64,000 nucleotides of DNA from DASRSS01 sp035765515 (GTDB lineage Bacteria; Actinomycetota; Actinomycetes; Mycobacteriales; Jatrophihabitantaceae): the NCBI GenBank assembly GCA_035765515.1, contig DASTXN010000155.1:5786-69785 (forward strand). The letters run 5' to 3'. Within the stretch, counting starts at the first letter, position 1, and the number at the start of each line of letters is the position of its first letter. The notes under the pieces are model-generated. The model was not told the origin of the DNA. It did not search any database and was given only the letters and a program-made list of their open reading frames with translations. Shown here piece by piece: positions 51,766-60,579 of the stretch. The position numbers and the translations under genes were made by a program.

Positions 51766-54102
51766 ATGATGCACGTACGCAAGCGCAACGGTGACAGCGA
51801 ACCGGTCGACGTCAACAAGATCGTCCGAGCGGTCGAGCGGTGGACGGACGGGCTGGCCGACGTCGACCCGCTGCGGATCGCGACCAGGACGATCAGCGGC
51901 CTCTACGACGGCGCCACCACCGCCGAACTGGATCGGCTGTCGATCCAGACGTCCGCCGAACTGATCGGCGAGGAGCCGCAGTACTCCCAGCTGGCCGCGC
52001 GGCTGCTGGCCGGCTACATCGACAAGGAGGTCCGCAACCAGGGAGTCGCCTCGTTCTCGCAGGCGATCGGGCTCGGCCACGCCGAGGGACTGATCGGCGA
52101 CGAGACCGCGAAGTTCGTCAAGGACAATGCGCGCAAGCTCGACTTCGCGATCGACGAGTCCGCCGACCGTCGGTTCGAGTACTTCGGGCTGCGCACGGTG
52201 TACGACCGGTACCTGTTGCGGCACCCCACGTCGCGACTGGTGATCGAGACTCCGCAGTACTTCCTGCTGCGCGTGGCCTGCGGGCTGTCCAGCACACCGG
52301 GCGAGGCGATCGGCTTCTACCGGCTGCTGTCCTCGCTCGCGTACCTGCCGTCGTCCCCGACGCTGTTCAACTCCGGAACGCGGCACACCCAGATGTCCTC
52401 GTGCTATCTCGTCGACAGCCCGCGCGACGAGCTCGACTCGATCTACTCGCGCTACGCGCAGGTGGCGCGGCTGTCGAAGTTCGCCGGCGGAATCGGCATC
52501 GCGTTCTCGCGGGTTCGTTCGCGCGGCGCTCTGATCCGCGGCACGAACGGGCAGTCGAACGGGATCGTGCCGTGGCTGCGGATCCTCGACTCGTCCGTCG
52601 CCGCGGTGAACCAGGGCGGCCGGCGCAAGGGCGCGGCGTGCGTGTACCTCGAGCCGTGGCACCCGGACGTCGAGGAGTTCCTCGAGCTGCGCGACAACAC
52701 CGGTGACGAGGCAAGGCGTACTCACAACCTGAACCTGGCCAACTGGATCCCGGACGAGTTCATGCGCCGCGTCGAGGCCGACGAGCTGTGGTCGCTCATC
52801 GATCCGGACCAGGTTCCCGAGCTGTCTGACCTCTGGGGCGAACAGTTCGACCGCGCCTACCGGCAGGCCGAGGCGGACGGACGATTCGTCCGGCAGGTCA
52901 AGGCGCGCGAGCTGTACCGGCGGATGATGCGCACCCTCGCGCAGACCGGGCAGGGCTGGATGGTGTTCAAGGACAGCTCGAACGCCAAGTGCAACCAGAC
53001 CGCCCGCGCCGGCAACGTGGTGCACCTGTCGAACCTGTGCACCGAGATCATCGAGGTCAACTCGGACAGCGAGACCGCGGTCTGCAACCTGGGCTCGATC
53101 AACCTCGCGCGCCACGTGACCGCCGACGGCGTCGACTGGTCGAAGCTGCGCGACACCGTGCGCACCGCGGTGCCGTTCCTGGACCGCGTGATCGACATCA
53201 ACTACTACCCGAGCACCGAGGCGGCCGCGTCCAACCCGCGGTGGCGTCCGGTGGGCCTGGGCGTGATGGGGCTGCAGGACGTGTTCTTTGCGCTGCGACT
53301 GCCGTTCGACTCGGCCGAGGCCCGCGAGCTGTCCACCAGCATCGCCGAAGAGATCTACCTGACGGCGCTGGAGGTTTCGGCGGATCTGGCTGCCGAAGCG
53401 GGTCCACACCCGGCCTTCGACGAGACGCGCGCGGCGGACGGGATCTTGCAGCCCGAGCTCTGGAACAGCACGCCGACGCAGGCCGAGCGCTGGACGGCGC
53501 TGCGCGAGAAGGTCGCCGCGACCGGGTTGCGCAACTCGTTGCTGATCGCGATCGCGCCGACGTCGACGATCGCGTCCATCGCCGGCTGTTACGAGTGCAT
53601 CGAGCCGCAGGTGTCGAACCTGTTCAAGCGCGAGACGCTGTCGGGCGAGTTCCTGCAGGTCAACAGTGCGCTGGTCCGCGAGCTCAAGTCCCTGGGTGTG
53701 TGGACGCCCGAGGTCCGCGACGCGATCAAGCGCGCCGACGGATCCGTCCAGGGCATCGAGGCACTGCCGGCGGAGACGCGGACGCTGTTCCGTACCGCGT
53801 GGGAACTGCCACAGCGCGCGTTGATCGACCTGGCCGCGGCACGCGCTCCGTACATCGACCAGTCGCAGTCGCTGAACCTGTTCATGCAGTCACCGTCCAT
53901 CGGCAAGCTCTCGTCGATGTACGCGTACGCGTGGAAGTCCGGGCTCAAGTCGACCTACTACCTGCGCTCGCGACCGGCGACGCGTATCCAGCAGGCAACC
54001 GTTGCGGTCGCCGCGCCGTCCGCAGAGACGGTTGCAGCGAGCGAGGCCGAGGCGATCGCCTGCTCACTGGAGAACCCGGAAGCTTGCGAGGCCTGCCAGT
54101 GA
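51766..54102 (+). CDS. nrdA: Class Ia ribonucleotide reductase alpha subunit
   Basis: Reduces ribonucleotides to deoxyribonucleotides. 778 aa. An N-terminal ATP-cone (KRNGDSEPVDVNKIVRAVERW) gives allosteric control. Catalytic residues lie in NLCTEIIEV and the FPSSPTLFNSG-type region (SSPTLFNSGT); a C-terminal CEACQ carries the redox cysteine pair. The ATG at 51766 has GAGGAGAG upstream, rejecting longer readings into the riboswitch. Overlaps nrdB by four bases (GTGA). Confidence 0.95.
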   Translation: MMHVRKRNGDSEPVDVNKIVRAVERWTDGLADVDPLRIATRTISGLYDGATTAELDRLSIQTSAELIGEEPQYSQLAARLLAGYIDKEVRNQGVASFSQAIGLGHAEGLIGDETAKFVKDNARKLDFAIDESADRRFEYFGLRTVYDRYLLRHPTSRLVIETPQYFLLRVACGLSSTPGEAIGFYRLLSSLAYLPSSPTLFNSGTRHTQMSSCYLVDSPRDELDSIYSRYAQVARLSKFAGGIGIAFSRVRSRGALIRGTNGQSNGIVPWLRILDSSVAAVNQGGRRKGAACVYLEPWHPDVEEFLELRDNTGDEARRTHNLNLANWIPDEFMRRVEADELWSLIDPDQVPELSDLWGEQFDRAYRQAEADGRFVRQVKARELYRRMMRTLAQTGQGWMVFKDSSNAKCNQTARAGNVVHLSNLCTEIIEVNSDSETAVCNLGSINLARHVTADGVDWSKLRDTVRTAVPFLDRVIDINYYPSTEAAASNPRWRPVGLGVMGLQDVFFALRLPFDSAEARELSTSIAEEIYLTALEVSADLAAEAGPHPAFDETRAADGILQPELWNSTPTQAERWTALREKVAATGLRNSLLIAIAPTSTIASIAGCYECIEPQVSNLFKRETLSGEFLQVNSALVRELKSLGVWTPEVRDAIKRADGSVQGIEALPAETRTLFRTAWELPQRALIDLAAARAPYIDQSQSLNLFMQSPSIGKLSSMYAYAWKSGLKSTYYLRSRPATRIQQATVAVAAPSAETVAASEAEAIACSLENPEACEACQ

Positions 54103-55115
54103 CGACCACCGAACGACGTCTGCTGCTCGACCCGGGCATGGAGCTCACGCTGCGGCCGATGCGGTACCCGCACTTCTACGACCGCTTCCGCGACGCGATC
54201 AAGAACACCTGGACGGTGGAGGAGGTGGACCTGCAGGCCGACCTGGCCGACTTGGCGCGGCTGACCCCGGCCGAGCAGCACCTCGTCTCGCGGCTGGTGG
54301 CGTTCTTCGCGACTGGCGACACGATCGTCGCGAACAACCTGGTGCTGAACCTGTACCAGCACGTCAATTCGCCCGAGGGCCGGCTGTACCTGTCGAGGCA
54401 GCTGTTCGAGGAGGCCGTGCACGTCCAGTTCTATCTGACCCTGCTCGACACCTACGTTCCGGACGAGGACGAGCGGTTCGCCGCGTTCGCAGCGGTGGAG
54501 AACATCCCGTCGATCAAACGCAAGGCTGACTTCTGCTTCCGCTGGATCGATTCGGTGTTCGAGCTGCGCCGGCTGTCCTCGGCGGACGACCGGCGCCAGT
54601 TCCTGCTCAACCTGATCTGCTTCGCCGCGTGCATCGAGGGACTGTTCTTCTACGGCGCGTTCGCGTACGTGTACTTCCTGCGTTCGCGCGGGTTGCTGCA
54701 CGGTCTCGCGTCGGGAACGAACTGGGTGTTCCGCGACGAGTCGATGCACATGGCGTTCGCGTTCGACGTCGTCGAGACCGTGCGGCGCGAGGAGCCCGAG
54801 CTGTTCGACGACCAGCTGCGGGCGCAGGTGCGGGACATGATCGCCGAGGCCGTCGAGTGCGAGGTGCAGTTCGCCGAGGACCTGCTCGACCAGGGCGTCT
54901 CCGGCATGTCGATCGCGGACATGCGCGAATACCTGCAGCACGTCGCCGACCGGCGCCTGGCCCAGCTCGGCATCGAACCGCTGTACGACTCGGGGAATCC
55001 GTTCACGTTCATGGAGCTGCAGGACGTGCAGGAACTGTCCAACTTCTTCGAGCGGCGGGTGTCCGCCTACCAGTTGGGGGTGACCGGGACGGTCAGCTTC
55101 GACGACGACTTCTGA
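54099..55115 (+). CDS. nrdB: Class Ia ribonucleotide reductase beta subunit
   Basis: The di-iron tyrosyl-radical subunit partner of NrdA. 338 aa. Iron ligands are visible in EEAVHVQFY, CIEGLFF and DESMHMAF, and the radical tyrosine is four residues after His in HVQFY. GTG 54099 overlaps the nrdA stop. The C-terminal tail (VTGTVSFDDDF) fits docking to NrdA. Confidence 0.94.
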   Translation: MTTTERRLLLDPGMELTLRPMRYPHFYDRFRDAIKNTWTVEEVDLQADLADLARLTPAEQHLVSRLVAFFATGDTIVANNLVLNLYQHVNSPEGRLYLSRQLFEEAVHVQFYLTLLDTYVPDEDERFAAFAAVENIPSIKRKADFCFRWIDSVFELRRLSSADDRRQFLLNLICFAACIEGLFFYGAFAYVYFLRSRGLLHGLASGTNWVFRDESMHMAFAFDVVETVRREEPELFDDQLRAQVRDMIAEAVECEVQFAEDLLDQGVSGMSIADMREYLQHVADRRLAQLGIEPLYDSGNPFTFMELQDVQELSNFFERRVSAYQLGVTGTVSFDDDF

Positions 55116-55202
55116 TCCTCGCAGGCCGCGCGCGTGGGCCTTCCCGCCGGCGACAGTTGGCCGGAATCCGGCGCGCGCGGCTTGCGCTACCGGCGGACGT
55201 GT

Positions 55203-55316
55203 CGCTGTTGGTCACGTCCGTTTGCAGCGACGGCGGATGCTCTCGTTGTGCGCAGCGTCGCCCTGCCGCCTTACGTGGCGCTGTTGGTCACGTTCGTTTG
55301 CAGCGACGGCGGACGC
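55203..55316. repeat. 76-base duplicated palindromic unit after nrdB
   Basis: Two 38-base copies (55203-55240 and 55279-55316) match at 36 positions and start 76 bases apart. Each contains CGCTG and CAGCG as hairpin arms, and ACGTG...CACGT flanks. The 436-base region between nrdB and the HNH gene otherwise holds only copy C of the 57-nt repeat and a promoter. Confidence 0.7.
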
Positions 55317-55373
55317 CTTCCTGCTCATGCTGCTTGCGTTGCCGGCGTTCCGTTCCAGCCCGTCCCTTTCCCG

Positions 55374-55430
55374 TGATCGACAGCAGGTTGTGGCTGCCCC
55401 AGCGTCCGGAACCCGCTGTTGATCATGGGG
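55374..55430. repeat. 57-nt palindromic intergenic repeat, copy C
   Basis: It begins TGATCGACAGC and ends GCTGTTGATCATGGGG. Outer arms pair with one G-T wobble. Where it differs from copy B, two pairs change on both sides (positions 13/40 and 16/37 of the unit), keeping base pairing. Confidence 0.75.
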
Positions 55431-55551
55431 ACTTCCGTCGCCAGCATGCGATGCTGTTCGATTTGTGAAGTGGTCGTTGGATTTGCCGAATCCGTGGTCA
55501 TATATAGCAAAACGCTTGCTTCTGTCCGACGTGTGTACTAATATCGGATGC

Positions 55552-57048
55552 ATGTCGGGGGACATCATCGAGGCCGAACCGCTGGCCCTGCTCGCGGAGC
55601 TGGACGGGGTTCTCGACAAGCTGCGCGCCGCCGACCTGACTGTGTTGTCCGGTCCGGAGTTGCTGGAGTTCACCCGCGGCTGGGAACGGTTCGCCCGCCG
55701 TGGGGTGACGGTGCAGCACGGCGCGGTGGCGGAGTTGGATTCCCAGCGGGCTGCTGCCGATACCGGGCACGCCAGCACCGCGGCGTTGTTGACCGCTCTG
55801 TTGCGGCTCGATCCCGGGCAGGCGCGGCGGTGGGTGCGGGACGCGGCCGAGTTCGGTGCGCGCCGCGGACTGTCCGGTGAGCCGCTACCACCGGTGCTGC
55901 CGCAGACCGCCGACGCGCTGGTGGATGGGTCGATCGGGATCGAGCACGCCCGGGCGATCAGCGACCTGTTCGACCACATCCCCGGCCGAGACGCCGAGAC
56001 CGAACAGAGCATCGAGGCCGCCGCCCTCCAGGCTGCCGCCGTCTGCGGGCCCCACGAACTGCGCAAGTGGTGCGTGCAGGCCGAAGCACGACTGAATCAG
56101 GACGGCACCGAACCCCGCGAGCAGGTCCAACAGCGGCTGCGCGGGCTCAACCTGATCGACCAACCCGACGGCAGCGCCAAACTCTCCGGACGGCTCACCC
56201 CGTTCGCCGCCGCCACGCTCCGCGCCGTCCTCGGACCCCTCTCGGCCCCCGCACCCGCCGAGGACGGTGCCCGCGACGAACGCACCGCCAGCCAGCGCCG
56301 CCACGACGGCCTGGCCGAGGCCTGCACCCGCCTCCTGCGTTCGGGCACCCTGCCCGACTCCGGCGGCGCCGAGACCACCATCTTGGTCACCATCGACTAC
56401 CGCGACCTCCTGGCCCGCTACTGGAACACCATCGGCAATGCGGGCAGCGCCAGTGCGAACACGGGCGCTGCCAGCAGCGACACGGCGAGCGACAGCGGCA
56501 CCGCCGGGACCGACGCCGCGGGCGGTGCGACCCGGGGCAGCCGGCGGGCACCGGTCAGCACCAGCGCCGCCGGCTACGGCGTCACCTCCTACGGAACACT
56601 GATCCCGGTCGACGAACTACTCAGACGGGCGTCGGACGCGAAGATCATCCCGGTCGTGTTGAACGACGCCGGTGGGGTCATGGCCTACGGGCGAAGCCGA
56701 CGACTCGCCTCCCCAGCCCAACGAAGAGCCCTCGCCGCTCGGGATGGGGGCTGCGTGCGACCGGGCTGTACCGTGCCCGCGGACTGGTGTGAGGTGAACC
56801 ATGTCGACCGTTGGGAACACGGCGGCACCACCGACATCGGCAAGATGGCACTGGTCTGCACCCACAACCACGACGACCTCGAACGCGGCGCCCGCATCGT
56901 CATGATCAACGGCCGCGCGCACTGGATCGAGCCTGCCTGGATCGATCCGTCACAGACCCCGAGGTTGAATACCGCCCACCACCTACCGCGCATCTTCACC
57001 GGGGACCTCGGCTCGGCCGCTGAGGGGAAGCAAGGCAGCGATCAATAA
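55552..57048 (+). CDS. DUF222 / HNH endonuclease domain protein
   Basis: A 498-aa protein with an N-terminal DUF222 helical region and a C-terminal HNH nuclease domain: CVRPGC, CEVNHVDRWEHGGTTDIGKM and CTHNHDDLERG. Between them is a Ser/Ala/Gly/Thr-rich linker (about residues 295-335). The family is repeated in many actinobacterial genomes (related to the REP13E12 group), of unknown role. ATG 55552 follows an unusually A/T-rich promoter (TACTAATAT at 55536-55544). Confidence 0.87.
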   Translation: MSGDIIEAEPLALLAELDGVLDKLRAADLTVLSGPELLEFTRGWERFARRGVTVQHGAVAELDSQRAAADTGHASTAALLTALLRLDPGQARRWVRDAAEFGARRGLSGEPLPPVLPQTADALVDGSIGIEHARAISDLFDHIPGRDAETEQSIEAAALQAAAVCGPHELRKWCVQAEARLNQDGTEPREQVQQRLRGLNLIDQPDGSAKLSGRLTPFAAATLRAVLGPLSAPAPAEDGARDERTASQRRHDGLAEACTRLLRSGTLPDSGGAETTILVTIDYRDLLARYWNTIGNAGSASANTGAASSDTASDSGTAGTDAAGGATRGSRRAPVSTSAAGYGVTSYGTLIPVDELLRRASDAKIIPVVLNDAGGVMAYGRSRRLASPAQRRALAARDGGCVRPGCTVPADWCEVNHVDRWEHGGTTDIGKMALVCTHNHDDLERGARIVMINGRAHWIEPAWIDPSQTPRLNTAHHLPRIFTGDLGSAAEGKQGSDQ

Positions 57049-57247
57049 CCGTGCGGGGACGGAAGGCGACCACCCGCACCGCACCGAGCTGGAAGCCGCC
57101 GAAGCCAACGGCACCGCGGGAGGCTGAGGCGACCCACCGCGCATCGCAACCAGCACAAGACAGCTAACCGCACGCGCTAGCGACCGCCGCTGACGACGAC
57201 CCACGACATCCAGCGAGCGCGGGCGGCTACGCTCTGAGCGTCGCCCA

Positions 57248-57303
57248 TTGACAGGTCGCAGCGTGGCTGCGATAGATATATTAGTGCTATCATAGTGCTG
57301 ATA
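57248..57303 (+). promoter_or_regulatory. marR promoter and operator
   Basis: TTGACA (57248-57253) and GATAGA (57271-57276) 17 bases later make a promoter. The palindrome TATCATAGTGCTGATA (57288-57303) ends ten bases before the marR start; TAGTGCTATCA and TAGTGCTGATA also repeat directly. It is a likely autorepression site. Confidence 0.6.
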
Positions 57304-57313
57304 CACTTCGGCT

Positions 57314-57799
57314 ATGTCTGACGACGCGCTCGACGGCGCCTTCCTGGGACAGCTGCGCGCCAGCCTGGACGCAATGGCCGCGGACGTCGCGCAGACCCTG
57401 GTCGAACTCGGACTGACCGACTACCGCCCCCGCTACTCAGCTGTCATCCGCATCGTCGCCACCGACGGCCCGTCCACCATCCGGCACATCACCGAGCGGA
57501 TGAGAACCACGCACTCGGCCGGGAGCCAGACCGTGTCCGACATGGCAGCGCGCGGTCTGGTGGAGTTGCGGGCCGGTGCGGACGCGCGCCAGCGGGTGGT
57601 GCACCTAACGCGCAAGGCGCAGCGGCTGCGTCCGCTGCTCGACGCGGAGTGGGCGGCGACTAGCGCCGCGGTCCGCGAGCTGGGCGCCGAACTCAGCGCT
57701 CCCCTGGACGTGATCGCGCGCGAGCTGGGCGAAGCACTGCAGCGGCATACGTTCCACGAGCGCATCGCCGCACATCTGCCCCCTGAAGCTCGTGGCTAG
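57314..57799 (+). CDS. MarR-family transcriptional regulator
   Basis: A 161-aa winged-helix regulator (PSTIRHITERMRTTHSAGSQTVSDMAARGLVEL gives the recognition region, then DARQRVVHLTRKAQRLRP). It overlaps the MFS gene by eight bases, so it probably controls that exporter. The upstream palindrome is its likely site. Confidence 0.9.
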   Translation: MSDDALDGAFLGQLRASLDAMAADVAQTLVELGLTDYRPRYSAVIRIVATDGPSTIRHITERMRTTHSAGSQTVSDMAARGLVELRAGADARQRVVHLTRKAQRLRPLLDAEWAATSAAVRELGAELSAPLDVIARELGEALQRHTFHERIAAHLPPEARG

Positions 57800-59045
57800 A
57801 CCGGCACTCCTCGCCGACATCAGACCGCTGCGCGAGTACCCGGACTACCGGCGCCTCTGGTTCGGCTCTGCGCTGTCGGCGATCGGCAGCCAGATGACCA
57901 CGTTCGCCGTTGCCCTGCAGGTGTTCCGGATCTCTCACTCCTCTGCCGCAGTGGGCGGCGTAGGCCTGTCCGTCGCCGTGCCCGCGATTACGGTCGGACT
58001 GTTCGCCGGCGTGCTGGTCGACTCCGTCGATCGCCGCCCGCTCGTACTCATCACGAGCTCGGCGCAGGCGTTGTTGTCGATCGCCTTCGCGATACAGGCC
58101 TTCGCGAACGTCGACACGCTCTGGCTGCTGTACCTGCTCAGCTCACTGCAGGGCGGGCTCGGCGCGATCGGAGCGCCCGCGCGCCGGACGTTCATGCCGC
58201 GGCTGCTGCCCCGCGAGCTCATGCCTGCAGGCGCTGCCCTGTCGATGATCTCGATGTACGTGGCGATGATCAGCGGACCGGCGCTCGCCGGCGTGATCAC
58301 GGCCGGCGGCGGGCTGAAGTCGTGCTACCTGGTCGACGCGATCTCCTTCGCCGGCGCGCTGTACAGCGTGTTCCGTCTCCCGCCGATGCGTCCCGAGGGC
58401 GAGGTGGTGCGACGCAACCTCGCCGCTATCCGCGACGGCCTGCGCTTCATCGTCGCCAACCGGGCGCTGCGCGGCGCGCTGCTCGCGGACCTCAGCGCGA
58501 TGGTGCTCGCGATGCCGATCGCGCTGTTTCCCGCGATCAATGCCGAGCGCTTCGGCGGATCACCCACCACGCTCGGCCTGCTCAGCACGGCGCTCGCCGT
58601 CGGGGGGCTGACCGGATCCGTCCTGTCCGGACCGGTGAAGCACGTCGTCCACCCCGGACGGGCCATGTTGATCACCGGTGCGATCTGGGGCGCCGCCCTT
58701 GCCGGTTTCGGCGCAGTGCACGGACTGTCGCTCACGCTGCTGATGCTCGCGATCGCCGGGGGCGCCGACGTGCTGTCGGTAGTCTTCCGCACGACGATCG
58801 TCCAGCTAGCGACTCCGGATTCGATGCGCGGACGGGTCAGCTCGACCGAGATCATCGTCGGTGGCGCGTACCCGCAGGTGGGCAACTTCCGCGCCGGTCT
58901 GGTGGCCAATGCGTCCACGCCGAATCTCAGCGCGGTGACCGGCGGCCTCGCTGCCGTGGTCGGCGCCGCTCTGATCGCGCTCTCGCTGCCCCAGTTCGCC
59001 CGCTACCGCCACGCCGAAGCGAACGAGCCGGTGATCGAGCGGTAG
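57792..59045 (+). CDS. Major facilitator superfamily transporter
   Basis: A 417-aa membrane protein with about twelve helices, of the MFS_3/enterobactin-exporter-like type (REYPDYRRLWFGSALSAIGSQM opening is typical; SVDRRPLVL is the loop 2-3 motif). The GTG at 57792 overlaps marR. Probably a drug or siderophore exporter controlled by MarR; substrate unknown. Confidence 0.92.
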   Translation: MARPALLADIRPLREYPDYRRLWFGSALSAIGSQMTTFAVALQVFRISHSSAAVGGVGLSVAVPAITVGLFAGVLVDSVDRRPLVLITSSAQALLSIAFAIQAFANVDTLWLLYLLSSLQGGLGAIGAPARRTFMPRLLPRELMPAGAALSMISMYVAMISGPALAGVITAGGGLKSCYLVDAISFAGALYSVFRLPPMRPEGEVVRRNLAAIRDGLRFIVANRALRGALLADLSAMVLAMPIALFPAINAERFGGSPTTLGLLSTALAVGGLTGSVLSGPVKHVVHPGRAMLITGAIWGAALAGFGAVHGLSLTLLMLAIAGGADVLSVVFRTTIVQLATPDSMRGRVSSTEIIVGGAYPQVGNFRAGLVANASTPNLSAVTGGLAAVVGAALIALSLPQFARYRHAEANEPVIER

Positions 59046-59056
59046 CGAAGCGGTAA

Positions 59057-59377
59057 TCAGGCAGACGGGTTTGCCTGTTCGATCTGGTCGATCACCCGCT
59101 TGAGGCGCGTGACCTCCTCGCGCAACCCGCGCCGACCGGCCTTCGTGAGGCTGACCCACGTGCGGGGTCGCTTGCCCTCATAGCCCTTGGTGATGGTGAC
59201 CAGCCCGGCGTTCTCCAACGTGGCGAGGTGCTGTGACAGGTTGCCGCCGGTCAGCTCGAGCCTCGTGCGGAGGTACCCGAACTCGACCTGCCTCGCCTCG
59301 TGGGCCACGGCGAGGATGCCGAGGCGAACACGCTGATGGACGACGTCATCGAGCCCGTTGACCGGATGGCCGCTCAT
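59057..59377 (-). CDS. Winged-helix transcriptional regulator
   Basis: A 106-aa DNA-binding protein (VRLGILAVAHEARQVEFGYLRTRLELTGGNLSQHLATLENAGLVTI), the HTH_27-type winged helix found with membrane proteins. ATG 59377 overlaps the stop of the upstream membrane protein gene (ATGA). It ends eleven bases from the MFS stop. It likely represses its own operon. Confidence 0.85.
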   Translation of the reverse strand: MSGHPVNGLDDVVHQRVRLGILAVAHEARQVEFGYLRTRLELTGGNLSQHLATLENAGLVTITKGYEGKRPRTWVSLTKAGRRGLREEVTRLKRVIDQIEQANPSA

Positions 59378-60099
59378 ACCGGACGGCGCCGCGCACGCCG
59401 ATGCTGCAGCTGCACCAAGGCGAAACCGGCCGAGGCCAGCAACAACACCGCCGCCTCGATCACCAGATGCGGAGCGAACGCCCAGCGTGAGGTTTGGCGG
59501 ATCGACCATCCGAAGTCGGGGCGTCCGATCGCGATGACGAGGAAGACAAGCGCGACCGCGCCGAGCACGACACTTCTGTCGACGGCCGCCAGTACCAGTA
59601 GCGCGAGGCCGATCGCGCACGCGGGAGCGATGAGGCGGTACAGATCCGGTCCCTGGAGGTGCCATCCCGCGAAGTCGTAGCCGCCCGAGAGCACACGGTG
59701 CGACGCCCAGATCGAGGCTGCGATGGTGACGCAGGCGAGCACGAGGCCGACGACCACGTACGGGCGCACGCGCGTTCCGACACCGCGGGCACGCGCCAGC
59801 CGCAGGTAAAAGAACGCGATCAGCACGTATGCCGCGATGAGTGCGACAGGCCAGTAGACGAACGCCGCGGAGTTGTGCGCGACGCAGACCCGCACTCCGT
59901 GCTCCCCCGGCGCGAGGTTCCCCCGGCACACCAGGCCTGCCGCATGACCTGCGCGCGTCACGGGAATTGCGATCAGGGTGATGACGCCGAACACCAGGAG
60001 CGGGAACCAGGCGGCCCGCTGTTCGCGGCGCACCTCACGAGCCAGGTCACGGGCGAGCTCCAGCCGTGCCCGCGCGCTCCCCGCGCTCTCAGTCGTCAT
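59374..60099 (-). CDS. Integral membrane protein of unknown function
   Basis: A 241-aa protein with six hydrophobic segments (FPLLVFGVITLIAIPV, YWPVALIAAYVLIAFFYL, VVVGLVLACVTIAASIWA, LIAPACAIGLALLVLAAV, VVLGAVALVFLVIAIG, VIEAAVLLLASAGFALVQL). No domain recognised. It is coupled to a winged-helix regulator. A 17-base perfect inverted repeat lies just upstream, at 60107-60123. Confidence 0.75.
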   Translation of the reverse strand: MTTESAGSARARLELARDLAREVRREQRAAWFPLLVFGVITLIAIPVTRAGHAAGLVCRGNLAPGEHGVRVCVAHNSAAFVYWPVALIAAYVLIAFFYLRLARARGVGTRVRPYVVVGLVLACVTIAASIWASHRVLSGGYDFAGWHLQGPDLYRLIAPACAIGLALLVLAAVDRSVVLGAVALVFLVIAIGRPDFGWSIRQTSRWAFAPHLVIEAAVLLLASAGFALVQLQHRRARRRPV

Positions 60100-60106
60100 C
60101 TCATAA

Positions 60107-60123
60107 GGTTTGCACCACAAACC
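60107..60123. promoter_or_regulatory. Inverted repeat upstream of membrane protein/wHTH operon
   Basis: GGTTTG-CACCA-CAAACC is a perfect inverted repeat eight bases upstream of the start at 60099. It is probably the operator for the winged-helix protein of the same operon. Confidence 0.55.
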
Positions 60124-60219
60124 TGATTGCACAACTGTGAGCCGTGGCCCGCGCCCTGAGCAAACCGGACCCCGACCATTAGGCGCTCCTCCGGCTTCCC
60201 CGGCCGTATGCGGGCCCGG

Positions 60220-60522
60220 TCAGAGTTCGATGACGCCGGCGGACTCGACGATCTCGTAGAGCTGGCCGACGTGGCCCGTCCACGGAGCGTCTTGGACGAG
60301 CGCCCGGAACCCGTCGTCGTGCGCCGCCTGCCACTGCTGGGCCGAATCCCATTGCACGTAGTTCACGTAGCGGTTCACCGGGCTGTCGCTGATCACCTTG
60401 TGCAGGCGCAGACCGCGGAACCCGGGCTTGTCGCGCATATAGAGGCTGGTCGCGCGCCACCGGCGCAGGAACTCATCGTCCAGCTCGGGGGCTGTCCCGA
60501 AGCAGTTGATGAACGGAACCAC
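60220..60522 (-). CDS. Antibiotic biosynthesis monooxygenase (ABM)-like protein
   Basis: A 100-aa dimeric ferredoxin-fold protein of the ABM type (VNYVQWDSAQQWQAAHDDGFRAL). GTG 60522 is preferred over the ATG at 60543 because AGGAGG sits five bases before it. Divergent from a TetR gene across a 57-base spacer carrying an inverted repeat. Role may be heme or quinone handling; unproven. Confidence 0.83.
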   Translation of the reverse strand: MVPFINCFGTAPELDDEFLRRWRATSLYMRDKPGFRGLRLHKVISDSPVNRYVNYVQWDSAQQWQAAHDDGFRALVQDAPWTGHVGQLYEIVESAGVIEL

Positions 60523-60534
60523 GCCCGCCTCCTG

Positions 60535-60571
60535 ATTGCACACTGGTGTAATGACTGCACAACGGTATAGT
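60535..60571 (+). promoter_or_regulatory. TetR operator and leaderless promoter
   Basis: ATTGCAC-ACTG-GTGTAAT (60535-60552) is an inverted repeat with one mismatch in the arms. TATAGT (60566-60571) is a -10 element placed so that transcription would begin at or near the tetR GTG (60580), giving a leaderless message. Confidence 0.5.
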
Positions 60572-60579
60572 CTCCCATC

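Noticed and set aside
55552..57048. Intron or mobile element from the HNH domain
   Set aside because: The DUF222/HNH architecture is a standalone actinobacterial family. No reverse transcriptase, intron structure or terminal repeats are present.
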